A stretch of 64,000 nt of DNA from Blepharisma stoltei (GCA_914767885.1 CAJZBQ010000045.1:399001-463000), one strand, 5' to 3'; counted from the stretch's first letter, positions 41,431 through 52,756 are shown. Numbers and translations: made by a program. The notes: generated from the letters alone by a model not told the origin.

Positions 41431-42833
41431 ATGGATAATAATAGTAATATTAAAATTATGAGTATCACTGTTTACTACACTCCTGAAGACTTCAATATCG
41501 ACAAACTCAAAATTCTCTTCGAAAACGCTGAAGCGTATGAAATAAATACCATTGTAATCCCCAGTCAGGAAAAAATAGCAATTGTCAATTACAGGGATAA
41601 ATCAGAGGCGGAAAAAATAATCCTTGAATTTGAAGGGAAAAGGTTTGGAGAAAATGATTTTAAAATAGAACTGACTGACAATTTTAGATCACTAAAAATA
41701 CCACCAAGATCTCGATCAAGATCGCCTGTTTCTGATCATGATAAATGCACAGAGAATAATGCAAATATTTCTTTGGCTTATTCTCCAAACGTACAGAACA
41801 AAATAAGCGATGAAGAACGAGTTCTTAATGTACTAAATGCATGCCCAGACCCAACTGGATTTAGTTCTAGTTATGGCTGTGAAGAATCAGTAATAAGAAT
41901 GTCAGGGGATTCTTTTATAGAACACACTGATAGCTTGAAAACCATCAATAAAATTACTAACTCTCTCCCTTCGTGAGCGACCAAAAAAATCTTGTTCGCT
42001 CACGGAGGGGGGTTAATTGTTTTTTAAAAAAATTTTCGAAATTTAAAAAAATCACACTTCTCAGAAATTGGAAGGAAATATTAATTTAATTTGTAAATTT
42101 ATGTTTTTAAAAACGCAATTAAACAGAATTAGCTTTTTTGTTCACTCACAGAGGGTGGGTTTTTGGCTAAAATTTGGATTTTTCCAATGGTTTTGTTCGC
42201 TCATGGATGGGGAGGAGTAAGGCCAACCAAGAAATAATTAAAGATGAAAAATGCGTCGGCCATGCTTTTACCAATTTAAATGTAAACTCTACTGAGTACT
42301 CTTTACCCACTATAAATCCTGCAATCAGCGAAAGCAATTTTAATATCCAACTTCCCAGCATTTCAGATTTACAGCCACAAGAAAAAGTTTCCTATCCAAT
42401 CACAAAAAAGCCAAAGCGACCTGCAGTTTTAGAAAATTTAAATATCAAAAGTGAAGTCATGAAATTTAAGCTTCCCATACTAGACGAATCAAAAAAGATT
42501 AAGCCTATGGAAGCAAAACCGAATGACAAAAGCAAAGCAAAGGAGCAAAAGAACCAAGAAAATCAGAGAAGACAATCTCAGAGACTAATAGAGAGGCAAC
42601 AAAAAAGGGAGGACTATGAAGATGAAGATTTAGAAGATGAAGAAATTGAGTTAGAAAAATTCACTGCAGAGGATGGGAGTATATTTACTGTTATTTCCAG
42701 GAGCAGCTCGAAACATAGAAATGTTGAGTGTGGCACGTGTTTGAAAGTTATTCAACAAAAAACGATTTTGACCCATATAACTTCCAAAACTCACAAAGAA
42801 AAGATATTAGCTAATAACCCCTCTTCGGTTTAA
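41431..42833 (+). CDS. RRM-like protein with C-terminal C2H2 zinc finger, split by a family-1 MITE
   Basis: N-terminal RRM-like fold (about 12-85): SITVYYTPEDFNIDKLKILFEN.., KIAIVNYRDKSEAEKII, GENDFKIEL. It is followed by PPRSRSRSP, then a polar linker. The MITE at 41961-42220 is removed with TAA to give KITKANQEIIKDEK. The acidic stretch EDYEDEDLEDEEIELE precedes a zinc finger (VECGTCLKVIQQKTILTHITSKTH). Likely RNA-binding, nuclear. Confidence 0.65.
41958..42220 (+). mobile_element. Family-1 MITE/IES with TAA pointer
   Basis: 260 bp between TAA 41958-41960 and 42218-42220; lacks part of the AT-rich core. Its removal joins ATT ACT AAG GCC and fuses the two halves of the host gene. Confidence 0.87.
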
Positions 42834-43407
42834 TGCATAAAAATATTTTAAACTAAAAGTATAAACTTTAAAGGTTTTGCGTTATTTTGACTAGTTGAGT
42901 ATGTTTGTACAGAATTCCTGAAATAAAAAAATACTAATTAGTCTCAATTAATAATTGAGCGAAACACAGTCGTATATTAAGGAACGGGGATTAAAAAAAA
43001 TTCTGTAAAACATTATAATAATTTGTTTTTTTATATAAAAATTCCCATACACAATATTTTATGTGCTAGAAAAAGGAGATAGAGTATGCAGTATATAGGA
43101 AAGAGACTAAAAATTGCATAGAAGGGGCTATAATACAATATGTCTAATATTCATTATTATCAAAAATAGATATATGAATTGCCCGAGGATGGCGCTATCT
43201 TGCGCCATCCTCGGGCAGTTGCAATAGCTAGATTTAGAAGGGCAGGGGAGTGGGTTTCATGCTTGACATAAGAAAATTGTTCAATCAAGGTTAATTTTCC
43301 CAATTTCTGGAAATTTTTTCAATGGAATCGTTCTAACTAAGGTGAGGAAGTAAGACTTAAAAAATAATGACATTACTTTTGTGGGATATTAGATCTTATT
43401 TACTTCT
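42834..43407. other. Intergenic stretch with a lone GC-rich hairpin
   Basis: About 0.57 kb with no gene. It contains the 44-bp palindrome at 43177-43220; otherwise featureless AT-rich DNA. Confidence 0.5.
43177..43220. repeat. Solo palindromic hairpin
   Basis: GCCCGAGGATGGCGC and its inverse around a TATCT loop, nearly identical to both ends of the insert at 37544-37770. Confidence 0.85.
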
Positions 43408-44562
43408 ATGATAAAAATGATTGCTATTCCTTATGCATATAAAATGATTATTCTATACTTTTTCTCAACTCTATTACTCAAGTCCCATGCAATTCCTGAT
43501 GGTCCGTTCACTGTTACATGCAAAACCTCTGAGGAGCAAAATCATTTTTGTTTAGAATATGATAAGAAAGAGAATGCCTATACTTTATCACCTTGTGCAA
43601 ATGGCGAAACTTGTAAGAATATCTGAAGACTATGAACAATTGAGCCAAATATTAACAGCTATAGTGAAAAGTGTGCGGTTAAAAATGAGACTGATTCTAT
43701 TATAGGAAGCAGTTTAAGTTCAGAAATCAGACTTTGCCAAAATAGCGAGTGCTCTTTCTGCGATAGCAACTTAACTTCAATAAACCTCACAGACTGCTGC
43801 AGAAAAAATAATTGTAATGGAAAAGGCAATTCAACACTCAAATGTAAGGCTGACAATGACTGTAATGCTGGATTTTATTGTGATGACACTTATCAGTGCC
43901 AAGAAGCCATAAAAGATGGAGCGCAATGCTCAAAGGATGAAGAATGCAAGATTGGTAGCGGCTGTAACTATGGTATTTGCACAAAATTGTTTAGTCTTAA
44001 TATAGGAAAATTAGCACAGAAAAACAAGTTCTGTAAATCAAATTGGGCTCTTAATGGATTTTGTGATGGGCTTTATTTAGAAGTGAATGGTATGGTAAAA
44101 AAAGATAGAGATTACACATGCAGTAATGAAAATCTTTGTGCTTTCAAGCTGCAAACTACTGGAGAATTCAATTCTGTATATAACTGCTCCGGACCTTCTA
44201 AAAGTCGTACAGGACTTTGCAATATGAGTCTTACTCGGATAAAAGATGAGATAGGCGGATTATTTGAGTCTTTACAATACAGAAGCTCAGATTGTTCTAG
44301 TGCTTCTGCTCATAGTGATAATATTGAGGAATTATTTAAGTGTGGATCGATCACTAGTGCTCAATATTACAATTTTAAGCGCAAGTACTATTGGATGCTA
44401 TTTAACACGCTCAATTTTACTGCCAATGTTGCTGGAGATGAGAATTGTGCCAATATTAAATGACTAACTGAATACAGCGGGAACTGGACAAGCTATCAAA
44501 ATAGCTTAGGCTCATTACGAATCTTTTCTTTCGTGTTTTCTTTAATTGCAGTATTTTTATAA
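43408..44562 (+). CDS. Cys-rich secreted or surface protein
   Basis: 384 residues with several TGA Trp codons (ICKNIWRLWT, NIKWLTEY). N-terminal signal peptide (MIILYFFSTLLLKSHA) and a hydrophobic C-terminus (RIFSFVFSLIAVFL) that could be a GPI or membrane anchor. About 30 Cys in between, including CCRKNNC and repeated CxxDxxC-like stretches (CKADNDCNAGFYCDD, CSKDEECKIGSGC). Looks like a ciliate surface antigen-like protein; no family identified. Confidence 0.7.
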
Positions 44563-44838
44563 ATAAGGTCAGCATTTTTATTTAATTAACCTTGCCTACT
44601 ATAATAAATAGTAAAATTATTTAATATGAATTTTAAATAAGAAACTAATTCAATTACTCAAAGCAAAGATTCAGCATTTTAAAATAGCTAATCATTGATT
44701 TGTCTTAATTTTCTATTTAAATCTGCACTTTATAAAGTCTATCTGATGGAATTTTAAGCGTAATTATTTATCTTATTGCAAGAGTAAGTGATAAAAGATA
44801 AGTTTTTAATATAGTGTCATAATGAAATTACAAGGATT

Positions 44839-46410
44839 TTACTCGGTTGTTAGTTTTACATTAACAGTTTCTAGTCGCCTATGAGTCTCAATTTTGAAAT
44901 TCTCAACTTTTATCCACTCATCAGACGGGTTTTCTCCTTTGCCTTTGCACAAGGCATCAAGCAAAGTTGTTGCTTCTAGATACTTTTCCTTACTTTTAGG
45001 GTAGTCCTTCAAATACTCATCTTTTGCGCCTTCTTTGCATAAACTAATCGCATAGTTATAGATCAAGCTGTCTCCAAGTCCCTGAGTTCCTATTGAATCT
45101 ATTGTGGTAAGCTTTTGCGGATCACTTATAGCAAGTAGCTTGTCAACTTCTTTGCATAAATCTTCAGCCTTATCTTGATTCTGCATAAACATTGTTTTCA
45201 CCCTTTCAAAAAGCTCATAAAACGCTGGATACAATTCTTGATTTAGCGCATGTTTATCAATCATTTGCTGACAATACTCTAACGAATTTTCTAGTACCAT
45301 CATAGCCTTCACATAAACTGCAAAACTCCCTATAATTTCATTATTCGCCTTTATCCTTTCAGCTAACTTTATTATCGTCATAGCAGTCTCAATTTGTTTC
45401 TCGACCACTGCAACCACTTCTGTCAAATTCACTGCTGGATGGTTATTTTTGGCAAGGAATACAAAATCTGTGCAGGACTCTTCATTTGAAAGCAATACAA
45501 AATCATCTGATTTTGAAGATTCTGAGTTTTCCTCTTTAGGAAGCTGCAAATTATTAGTATCAGATGATATCATAGAATCAGAAGAGCCTTTAGAGGCCTT
45601 AATTGAATACTCATCTTCTTTTGGAGGAAGAATAAAAGGGTGCTCAAACAGCTCTTCAAAAGAAATTCTGGTTTTTGGATCATAAGACAGCATTCTGGTT
45701 AGCAGATCTTGACAGAGTGGCGATAAATTAGCAGGCAAAGATTTCAGCTTTTTTTGGGCATGCGGGATTTCTTCCCTTCTCTTTGCATTAAATGGGGCTT
45801 CCCCAGTAAGAATTTCATAAAAAACGACTCCTAAGCTCCAAATATCAGCTTTTGCGTCATACCCTTCTTTCCACCGAAACATCTCAGGCGCCATATAAAG
45901 TGGAGTCCCTAGCCAAGATTGAGCTAGGTCATCATCAAGAAATCGTGACATTCCGAAGTCAGCCAATTTCAAAGTTGCAGAGGTAGATGCTTCAGTTAGC
46001 AAAATATTTTGAAGCTTCATATCACGGTGAATTATATTCTTCGCCCGCAGAGCTTTGAAGCCTTCTATTATATGCTGCATCCACCTTCTTGCGATTGACT
46101 CCTCAACTGGTCCATTTTGTGTGATGAATTGTCCTAAATCACCTCCAGAGCAATATTCAAGGATTAGGTAGAAGTTGTTGTCAGTTTTCTGGACGTCTAT
46201 GAGTTTGACGACGTATTCGCTATCTACTGACCTTTGACACACGATTTCTTGTTCCAACCTATTTTGTTGATCAGCTCTAAGCCCTTGTCTGCTGATCATT
46301 TTGATAGCGATTTTGTTCTTTGATGGAATATGCTTGCCTAAATATACAGTTCCAAATGTACCTTTTCCTAGTTTTGACTTCAACTCATATTGCCCGACTC
46401 TTTTTCCCAT
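44839..46410 (-). CDS. ULK/ATG1-type Ser/Thr kinase
   Basis: About 523 residues from MGKRVGQYELKSK (ATG preferred over an upstream GTG). Kinase domain 8-265: GKGTFGTVYLG, AIK, HRDMKLQN (Met and Lys where Leu-Lys-Pro is usual), DFG, GTPLYMAPEMF. The C-terminal region (about 330-520) is helical, like the MIT-type tail of ULK/ATG1 kinases (VEKQIETAMTIIKLAERIKAN). Autophagy or ciliary signalling is inferred. Convergent with the surface-protein gene. Confidence 0.75.
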   Translation of the reverse strand: MGKRVGQYELKSKLGKGTFGTVYLGKHIPSKNKIAIKMISRQGLRADQQNRLEQEIVCQRSVDSEYVVKLIDVQKTDNNFYLILEYCSGGDLGQFITQNGPVEESIARRWMQHIIEGFKALRAKNIIHRDMKLQNILLTEASTSATLKLADFGMSRFLDDDLAQSWLGTPLYMAPEMFRWKEGYDAKADIWSLGVVFYEILTGEAPFNAKRREEIPHAQKKLKSLPANLSPLCQDLLTRMLSYDPKTRISFEELFEHPFILPPKEDEYSIKASKGSSDSMISSDTNNLQLPKEENSESSKSDDFVLLSNEESCTDFVFLAKNNHPAVNLTEVVAVVEKQIETAMTIIKLAERIKANNEIIGSFAVYVKAMMVLENSLEYCQQMIDKHALNQELYPAFYELFERVKTMFMQNQDKAEDLCKEVDKLLAISDPQKLTTIDSIGTQGLGDSLIYNYAISLCKEGAKDEYLKDYPKSKEKYLEATTLLDALCKGKGENPSDEWIKVENFKIETHRRLETVNVKLTTE

Positions 46411-46537
46411 AATTATAAGAATTAATTTGTGTGACACTTACCTTTATATAATGGATTTTTAAATATTCAGCTATATACAGTTTTGATTGATAAAATAACG
46501 AAATTATATAAAAATTGTTCAAAGCTGATTAAAATAA

Positions 46538-47631
46538 TTACAAGTTATTAAGTCCCCAATGCGCCAATCGAGGAAGATCTGTCCATCTGTGGTCTATGCT
46601 TTTGGAGTTCAAAATGACAACGACAACTTGTTTGCCTTTACTCTTCAAGCTTGCACAAAGACAAGGTCCAGCCATAGGAGTCACCCCAGTTTTAACTCCT
46701 ACAAATCCTTCAGAGAGCAGCTTATTAGTGTTTTGTCACCAAGTAGTTCTATAAGAATATCCACTTGGCTGAACAACATAGCATGTATGATACTCTGCAC
46801 AGCAAATCATCTGAAATAGTTCGTTTTCAAGGGCTGTTGCAGCAAGTTTGCATACGTCAGTTGCTGTGGATTTATTTTTAGGCATGCTCATACCATGTGG
46901 GTTATTAAAAAACGTGCTGTTTAGGCCAAGTTCTTTAGCTGTTTGGTTCATTTCTCGTACAAAATATTTTATAGGTTCTTTACATTTGCCTTCAATTCCA
47001 GATATTTTTGCAATGATCTTTCCAAAATGTTCAGCTAAACACACTGCGGCATCATTCCCACTTGGCAGCATTAAGCCATGTAATAAATCCCAAATTTGGA
47101 TCTCTTCCCCTTCTTTAAGTCTTGCACTAGTTCCACAGGTTTCTGCAGCATTTCTGCTTACTTTAACTAAAGATTCAAGAGATATATGATAATTTTCAGC
47201 CACATTGAGCACTACATAACAGGTCATAATTTTTGTGAGGCTTGCGATTTCCCTTGGTTGTTGCTCTCGGAAACCACCGACTAATTTCCCTGATTTTATA
47301 TTCTTTTTTATGATAATTATTCACTTTTTTTTATTTTAAGAAAAAAATGTGAATTTAATAGATAAAAAATATCTAAAACTGCCCAGCTTTGAGCTGAGAC
47401 ATGGGGAGGGCTTGAGCTTGAGGCTGTATGAGAACTAGAGCGGATTTTTCGAGACTTGTCAGAGTAGTCAGTTGAGGTTGAAGAGGAGCAGTCAGATGAA
47501 TGGTTACTAAAATGAAGGGCCGGCGCAAAGGTAGTGCCTTGTTGTGAAGCTGGAATTTTAAATAGTAGTGATCTGATTACATTTCGTCGGTTTAAAGAAG
47601 GAAGAGACCTTGGATTTGGCTGATCGCCCAT
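46538..47631 (-). CDS. Bacterial-type S11 D-Ala-D-Ala carboxypeptidase-like serine peptidase
   Basis: Starts MGDQPNPRSLPSL. All active-site boxes of the penicillin-binding S11 family are present: REIASLTKIMT (SxxK), LPSGNDAA (SxN) and VGVKTGVTPMAG (KTG). PHVSAQSWAVLDI and FNNPHGM are also typical. A 71-bp IES at 47301-47371 separates VLDI from KSGKLVGGF, and one TGA (RTTWWQNTNK) joins the C-terminus. Ciliates make no peptidoglycan, so the substrate is unknown. The family is bacterial in origin, which suggests ancient transfer. No signal peptide is obvious. Confidence 0.85.
47301..47371. other. Short IES, 71 bp, TA pointer
   Basis: AT-rich. Joining TA 47370-47371 to TA 47299-47300 gives GAT ATA AAA TCA GGG, restoring the family-typical VLDIKSGKLVGG. 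The conserved motif on both sides makes this one of the better-supported short IESs. Confidence 0.8.
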
Positions 47632-47894
47632 TAATTATAAGGAAGATTTAAAGAAATTTAAAAATTTAAAAAGTCGTCCTAGAAAATTTATAAAAAGGTT
47701 TGGCATAAGATATAAGTAATTTGGGTTCTCAAAATTGTAAAAATCGTCATAAAATATTTTTTAAAATCCAGCTATCCTTAATATTTAAATGATGTAATTA
47801 ATCTAATGCCATTTTACCAGTCAGAATATAGTTTGAAGAGCTTAAAAGTGGTTACTATTAATATTAGAGCTGCAAATTGTGTTGATTTTTAATT

Positions 47895-49905
47895 TTAAAA
47901 TACTATACACTTTACACAATATCCTCTTCTCCCATTAACCATGGATTCTGATTCTTTTGCTTTTATCAGCTCTTTCTTTGATTGTTGATTTGGGGGAACT
48001 TCATTCATTGTTTTGCTAGGAATTTGAGCTATAATTTCATTATTAACAAAGACTGGTTCCTCCTCTGAGCTTGAACTCTCTGATTCACTATCTTTATCAC
48101 AATAGTCATCAGAGAATCCTCTTAATTTTCCTTTCTGGGGTTTTAGTTCCATGTCTTTAGCATTACCTTTTAGTGCTGGAGAATGCTTATTTTCCTTATC
48201 GGCTGACTCAATTAATTCAAATTTAGGATCGTGCTTATAGTCCATTGGGCCAAGCAAGATTTCTTTAAATGGGCTATTGCTGAATGAAGAAATGTCGATT
48301 TTCCTATAGTCATAATCCTCATCAACTTCATTCATAATGTCGTCTATCGAGTAGTTTAATTCTTCATTCTCCTCAAAAGTTTCATTTTCGTTAAATTTTG
48401 CGTCTTCGGAAACGAATAAATCAATCTTATCGTTTTGATTGCTAATAGTGCCTTCTATTTCTTGAGGAATTTCTTGATTAGCATTTCTTATGTCTTTTTT
48501 TTCGGCTTCTTTGACTTCAATGGGGAAATTTTCATTATTTACCTCTTTTTTCTCTTCATTTTTTGCTCCTTTTCTCTCGCCATTTATCGCTTCTTTTTTC
48601 TCTTGCATTTCCATATTTTTCTTCTCTTCTTCTTTCGCTTTCTTTTCCTTATTTTTTCTCTCTACTTTTTTCTCTTCTATTTTATTTTCATTTCTCTCGT
48701 CCATTTCCCTGTCTTCTTTTCTTGCTTCCTTTCTTTTATTGCTTTTGGGTGCTTTTTCTTCCTTTATTAATTCTTCTATTTTATCTTCTTTTTTCTCTTC
48801 ACTTTTTTCTTTATATTTTTCTTCACTTTTTTCTTTATATTTTTCTTCATTTTTCTCTTTGAGTTTCTGGTCTTTTTTCTCTTCTGTGATTTCTTCTTTT
48901 TTCTCTTCTTTTTTCTCCTCTCTTTTCTCTTCACTTTTCACTTCTTTATTTTCTTCTTTTGTCTCCTCTTTTATCTCCTCTTTTATTTGTTCTTTTTCCT
49001 CTACCTTTCTCTCTTCTTTTTTCTCTGCTTTTTTCTCTTCTATTTTCTCTTCATTTTTCTCTTGTTTTCGTATTTCTTGAATTTCTTCGCTTTTTCCTTT
49101 TTTTCCCTGAATCGGTTCAGTTTTTTCTTCAGCCTCTTCATTCTCCTCTTTAATTTCAGTAATTATTTGACTCAAACTGAGAGGAGCGCTATATATTGCT
49201 TCTCTTCTATTATAATCGTCATCTTTTTGCCCACCTGAAATCGTAGACCTAATTAATTTTCTCTTTTGAGCTTTAGGAGATCCATAAACTAAAAAGTCAC
49301 TATCAAGATCATTCAACTTCATATCTCCTACAGAAAAACTCTGAGCTGTCTGTTTTCTCACAAGTGTCAAGTCTATACTGACAAGCAGAGATGCTTGTTT
49401 ATCCTCAGACCCTTTTATTTGAACTACCTGATTAACCATGGCTTCTCCATTTTGAGCAACTTTAGAAAATTCTAATTCTCCTTTTCCAATTTTTGAAGGC
49501 TTTTTTCCTGTTACTTTCAATACCACAAATTCCACAATTTTCGGCATGAATTTTGAATCTTTCTGGTACATTGATATGCATATTTGCGATGATTAGCCGT
49601 CTAAGAAGCATTTTTGTTAACCAGATATCTACTGACTTGCCAAATAGTTTAGCAAAGTCATATTTTGGTATTCCTTAATGGGCATTCATTGTAAATATAT
49701 ATACTTCAATAGCCAATGAGGACTCAAATATCAAAGGCCCTGCAGATTTTTCATAGAGCACTGGTTCACTTTCTATAAGTTTTTTCCTTCGTTTTAGAGC
49801 AATTTTAATCTCCCCAGGCTCTTTTAAATTTATTGTAAGGCTATGGATTTGGACCCTGAGCAAATATTTTATCTTTGTTGATCCAATTCTTTTGATTTGC
49901 TTCAT
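47895..49905 (-). CDS. NT-C2 domain protein with Glu/Lys repeat region
   Basis: N-terminal NT-C2 (EEIG1/EHBP1-type C2) domain: MKQIKRIGSTKIKYLLRVQIHSL..PLIFESSLAIEVYQKDSKF..KIVEFVVLKV..GKGELEF. It is reconstructed by removing a 133-bp IES (49569-49701). Then a long Lys/Glu array (EKKEERKVEEKEQIKEE..) of about 170 residues, an acidic tail and a terminal RRGYCVKCIVF with Cys residues that might be lipidated. It starts 3 bp from the divergent D-glutamate cyclase start. Its antisense strand gives large false ORFs. Confidence 0.7.
49569..49701. other. Putative IES, about 133 bp, TA pointer
   Basis: Separates SSLAIEVY from QKDSKFMPK; joining TA 49700-49701 to TA 49567-49568 gives GTA TAC CAG AAA in frame within the NT-C2 domain. 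Confidence 0.65.
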
Positions 49906-49908
49906 ATT

Positions 49909-50796
49909 ATGTTAGCTGAAATAATAAGGTTAATAGAATCTCGTATACAACTAGATGAAGGACAGAGAGGAATAAGAGCATTAATACAGCCGAATTCAGC
50001 GTTATTTTCAGCTGCCAGAGAGCTTTCAGGCCTGAAAAGTATAGGGATTCTGACTGGGTTCCCATGCATTCAGAATAATAATCCTCCAATTGAAAATGAT
50101 GGGATTGGAGGAACTCTAGCCATTGCAAGAGCTATTGAAAGTTGTGGAGGACACTCAACAATTCTTATTGATTCTCCATATGTAGAGGTAATCAAAAACT
50201 TATCTGATTGGCACAATCTACAATATGGGTCTCATATAAATGTGTCTTCAAGCAGAAACTTAGAGTTTGATGGGATTGTTTCTATAGAGAGATCAGGAAG
50301 AGCTAAAGATGGGAACTATTATACAATGAGAGGGAGAAATATTTCAAATCTCTTAGAACCACTTGATGTAATTTATATGGAAGATAAAGACATTGGAGTC
50401 AAAGTTGGGATTGGGGATGGCGGAAATGAAGCTGGGATGGGGAATTTGATTGGACTGGTGGAAAGATATATACCAAATGGGGAACTAATTGCTTGCAATG
50501 TTAGGTGCCATCATCCAATAGTTTCGTCTGTTTCTACATGGGGTGGCTATGGCTTAGCTTTTGCGATGTGCTTATGCAAGAATGTTCCAGCTGTTGTTAA
50601 TAATGCTCAAGAGAGACAAATAGCAGAAAAAATATGTGAACTTAATATAAGAGATGGAGTTACAGGTTTGCCGACAGTTTCAATAGACGGACTAGACTGG
50701 TCAGTTACTGATAATATTATCACTGATCTATCAAGGCTTGCTAATTCTTACTCCGCACAGTTATGGAGTGTGGATCATATTACTATTTTAAAATAA
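49909..50796 (+). CDS. D-glutamate cyclase-like (DUF4392) enzyme
   Basis: 295 residues from MLAEIIRLIESRIQLDEG. Family motifs: GILTGFPC, PIENDGIGGTLAIARAIESCGG, SIERSGRAKDGNYYTMRG, GIGDGGNEAGMGN. This is the C-terminal domain of vertebrate DGLUCY, which turns D-glutamate into 5-oxo-D-proline in mitochondria. Intact, no intron. No clear presequence. Confidence 0.88.
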   Translation: MLAEIIRLIESRIQLDEGQRGIRALIQPNSALFSAARELSGLKSIGILTGFPCIQNNNPPIENDGIGGTLAIARAIESCGGHSTILIDSPYVEVIKNLSDWHNLQYGSHINVSSSRNLEFDGIVSIERSGRAKDGNYYTMRGRNISNLLEPLDVIYMEDKDIGVKVGIGDGGNEAGMGNLIGLVERYIPNGELIACNVRCHHPIVSSVSTWGGYGLAFAMCLCKNVPAVVNNAQERQIAEKICELNIRDGVTGLPTVSIDGLDWSVTDNIITDLSRLANSYSAQLWSVDHITILK

Positions 50797-51059
50797 AAAA
50801 TATCAACTATTTTTATTGTCATAATTTTTTATAGAATAATTTAGGAAAATAAACTTAAGATTATTGAAAAAATAAATTATGCATCCTTCTGACTAGCAAA
50901 ATGATTTTCGTATGCTAAATCATGGTTTTACATATGCAAGATATTTTTATTTCGCCAAAGAAAATACTGAACTTTTACAAAAGGATTACGATCTTCTTTA
51001 AAGCATAAGCTTCTTAAAATCGGCCTTATCCATTTTAATCTGTTTGATATAAAGACAAA

Positions 51060-52099
51060 ATGGGGCTTCTCACAATCTTAAAGAAAACAAAGGAAAAAGA
51101 AAGAGAAGTCCGTCTTCTTATGCTAGGCCTTGACAATGCAGGAAAAACTACGATTTTAAAAAAATATAATGGTGAAGACATAAGTTCTATCAGTCCAACT
51201 TTAGGGTTCAATATAAAAACATTGGAATATCAGGGCTACAAGCTTAATGTCTGGGATGTTGGCGGGCAAACAATTAGGATAAGATTATTATTAAAAGAAT
51301 CGACATCCTTGTTCTCGTTACACCAAAAGAAAGCCTTCAGAGAACCTCCTGATTGTCAACATTTTCGTCAGAGATGGCGAGATGGCTCCAGCCTTTGGCA
51401 TGATTCCTGATGCTGTCTCGGAACTTTGGAGAACATTGTTTATGAATTTAGTCTGCTGCTTCTATAACTGGAGCCTCAACTTGAGATAAACTCTTAGCTA
51501 GTATCAGTACCAACTATGCATTCGTCGTCAGCACTAGTGCCTCCAGGAGCAAAAGCCTTCCTTCTCAGATATTCATCGGGAGAAAAAGTTTTCTTATTGC
51601 TGTACGACAGAAGCAAAGCCAGATACACAAATCCCCAGTACCCATAAATTTCGTTTCACCGCTCATTATGTCACAACAAGATCCCCAACTATGAATAGGT
51701 CCAGAAGAGGATAAATCGGTGACATCGCAAATTATTTTTATGCGAGGCAGACAAACAACAATTCGTTCTTATTGGCGAAACTATTTCGAGCAAACAGATG
51801 GTCTCGTATGAGTAGTAGATTCAGGAGATAAGATCAGGCTTGGAGATTGCAAAAAAGAATTGCACCAGCTTCTGCTACAAGAAAGACTGGCAGGAGCTTC
51901 ATTGCTTGTCTTTTGCAACAAGCAAGATCTTCAAGGTGCTTTAACAATGGAAGAAATAAAAGAGTTTCTAGAACTTGATAACTTTCAAACTCGACATTGG
52001 GCGGTAGCCCCATGTAGTGCTGTTACCGGAGAAGGTCTGATTAGCGGGATCGAATGGATTGTGGGAGATATTGCATCAAGAATCTTTACAATGGACTAA
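51060..52099 (+). CDS. ARL2: ARL2 small GTPase, split by a 0.47-kb element
   Basis: [31 protein letters not shown] (Gly2; P-loop), NVWDVGGQ (G3), [10 protein letters not shown] (G4) and CSAVTGEG (G5). The ARL2-type C-terminus is [17 protein letters not shown]. Element F cuts between DVGGQ and [22 protein letters not shown] (first Trp of VWVV is TGA). Removing the element and one copy of the flanking duplication restores a normal-length 184-residue protein. ARL2 works in tubulin folding and mitochondrial or ciliary trafficking. Confidence 0.9.
51273..51745. mobile_element. GC-rich interspersed element F
   Basis: About 473 bp flanked by an imperfect duplication GGCGGGCAAACA / GGCAGACAAACA (51261-51272, 51746-51757). 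The left tail is AT-rich with ATTATTA repeats. Contains GGTGACAT near 51718. It disrupts the switch-II region of ARL2, so unremoved copies would kill the gene. Confidence 0.78.
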
Positions 52100-52127
52100 T
52101 AGTTCATTATTTACTAATCATCTAACA

Positions 52128-52735
52128 TTAAAAACAAAAAAATCTAGTTCTACAGCACCCTATTAATTCGTTTTCGCCTTCGTATTTGATTTCCATCTCT
52201 CCTTCTTCTCCAAATCTGGACACAAAAATATCGCCGTAGAGCTGAGCAGACCCGAAGTTTGGGAAATCGTCTTTTTGGTAGAAATGAGGACTGAATAGGA
52301 CATGAGAAGGACTCTCAACTTTCATATGTGTAGATTTTATTGAAATTATGCTCATGTCGCTAGAGTTGATTCTATCTTTGTTATAATAATGCAATGGATT
52401 CGGATGAAAAGTAATTGGCTTCGCGAATTCCTTTTCCCTCACACTAATTTTATTATTATAGGGTTTAGGTTTTTGAACGTGGACTTATGCATCGATGAGA
52501 AAATGGTGAGGAATTTTATACTTGCCCAATTTTTGTATCGTGTTTTATCTCTTTCACTACTGAGATATTTAGGCTTAACAGGTGATGGAGGAAAGTCGGA
52601 TAGAAGCCCAACATGAGCTCGAGAGTAGTGATAAGATGGGGGAAAAAATAATTGCGACGCTGCGCATCTAGAGACCCAATTATAAATTTGAGAAATTAAG
52701 TTAACTTGTTTGCTTGATTCTATCTTTGTCTTCTT
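52128..52735 (-). CDS. Unknown protein, split by a short IES
   Basis: C-terminal block REKEFAKPITFHPNPLHYYNKDRINSS..ENELIGCCRTRFFCF, and an upstream block NWVSRCAASQLFFPPSYHYSRAHVGLLSDFPPSPVKPKYLSSERDKTRYKNWAS. They join if an IES of 62-68 bp (about 52457-52520) is removed at TA. The start was not found; the frame opens at about 52735 without ATG. No family recognised. Confidence 0.4.
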
Positions 52736-52756
52736 AACTTAAATTAACTTAATTAT

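Noticed and set aside
46559-47189. Beta-lactamase identity for the S11-type gene
   Set aside because: The SLTK, SGN and KTG spacing and the PHVSAxSW N-terminus fit D-Ala-D-Ala carboxypeptidases better; class A lactamase motifs such as the omega-loop Glu were not seen.
48435-49238. Long plus-strand open frames rich in Phe, Ser and Leu
   Set aside because: They are the antisense of the Glu/Lys repeat region of the NT-C2 gene (GAA/AAG codons read as TTC/CTT); no start context or domain.
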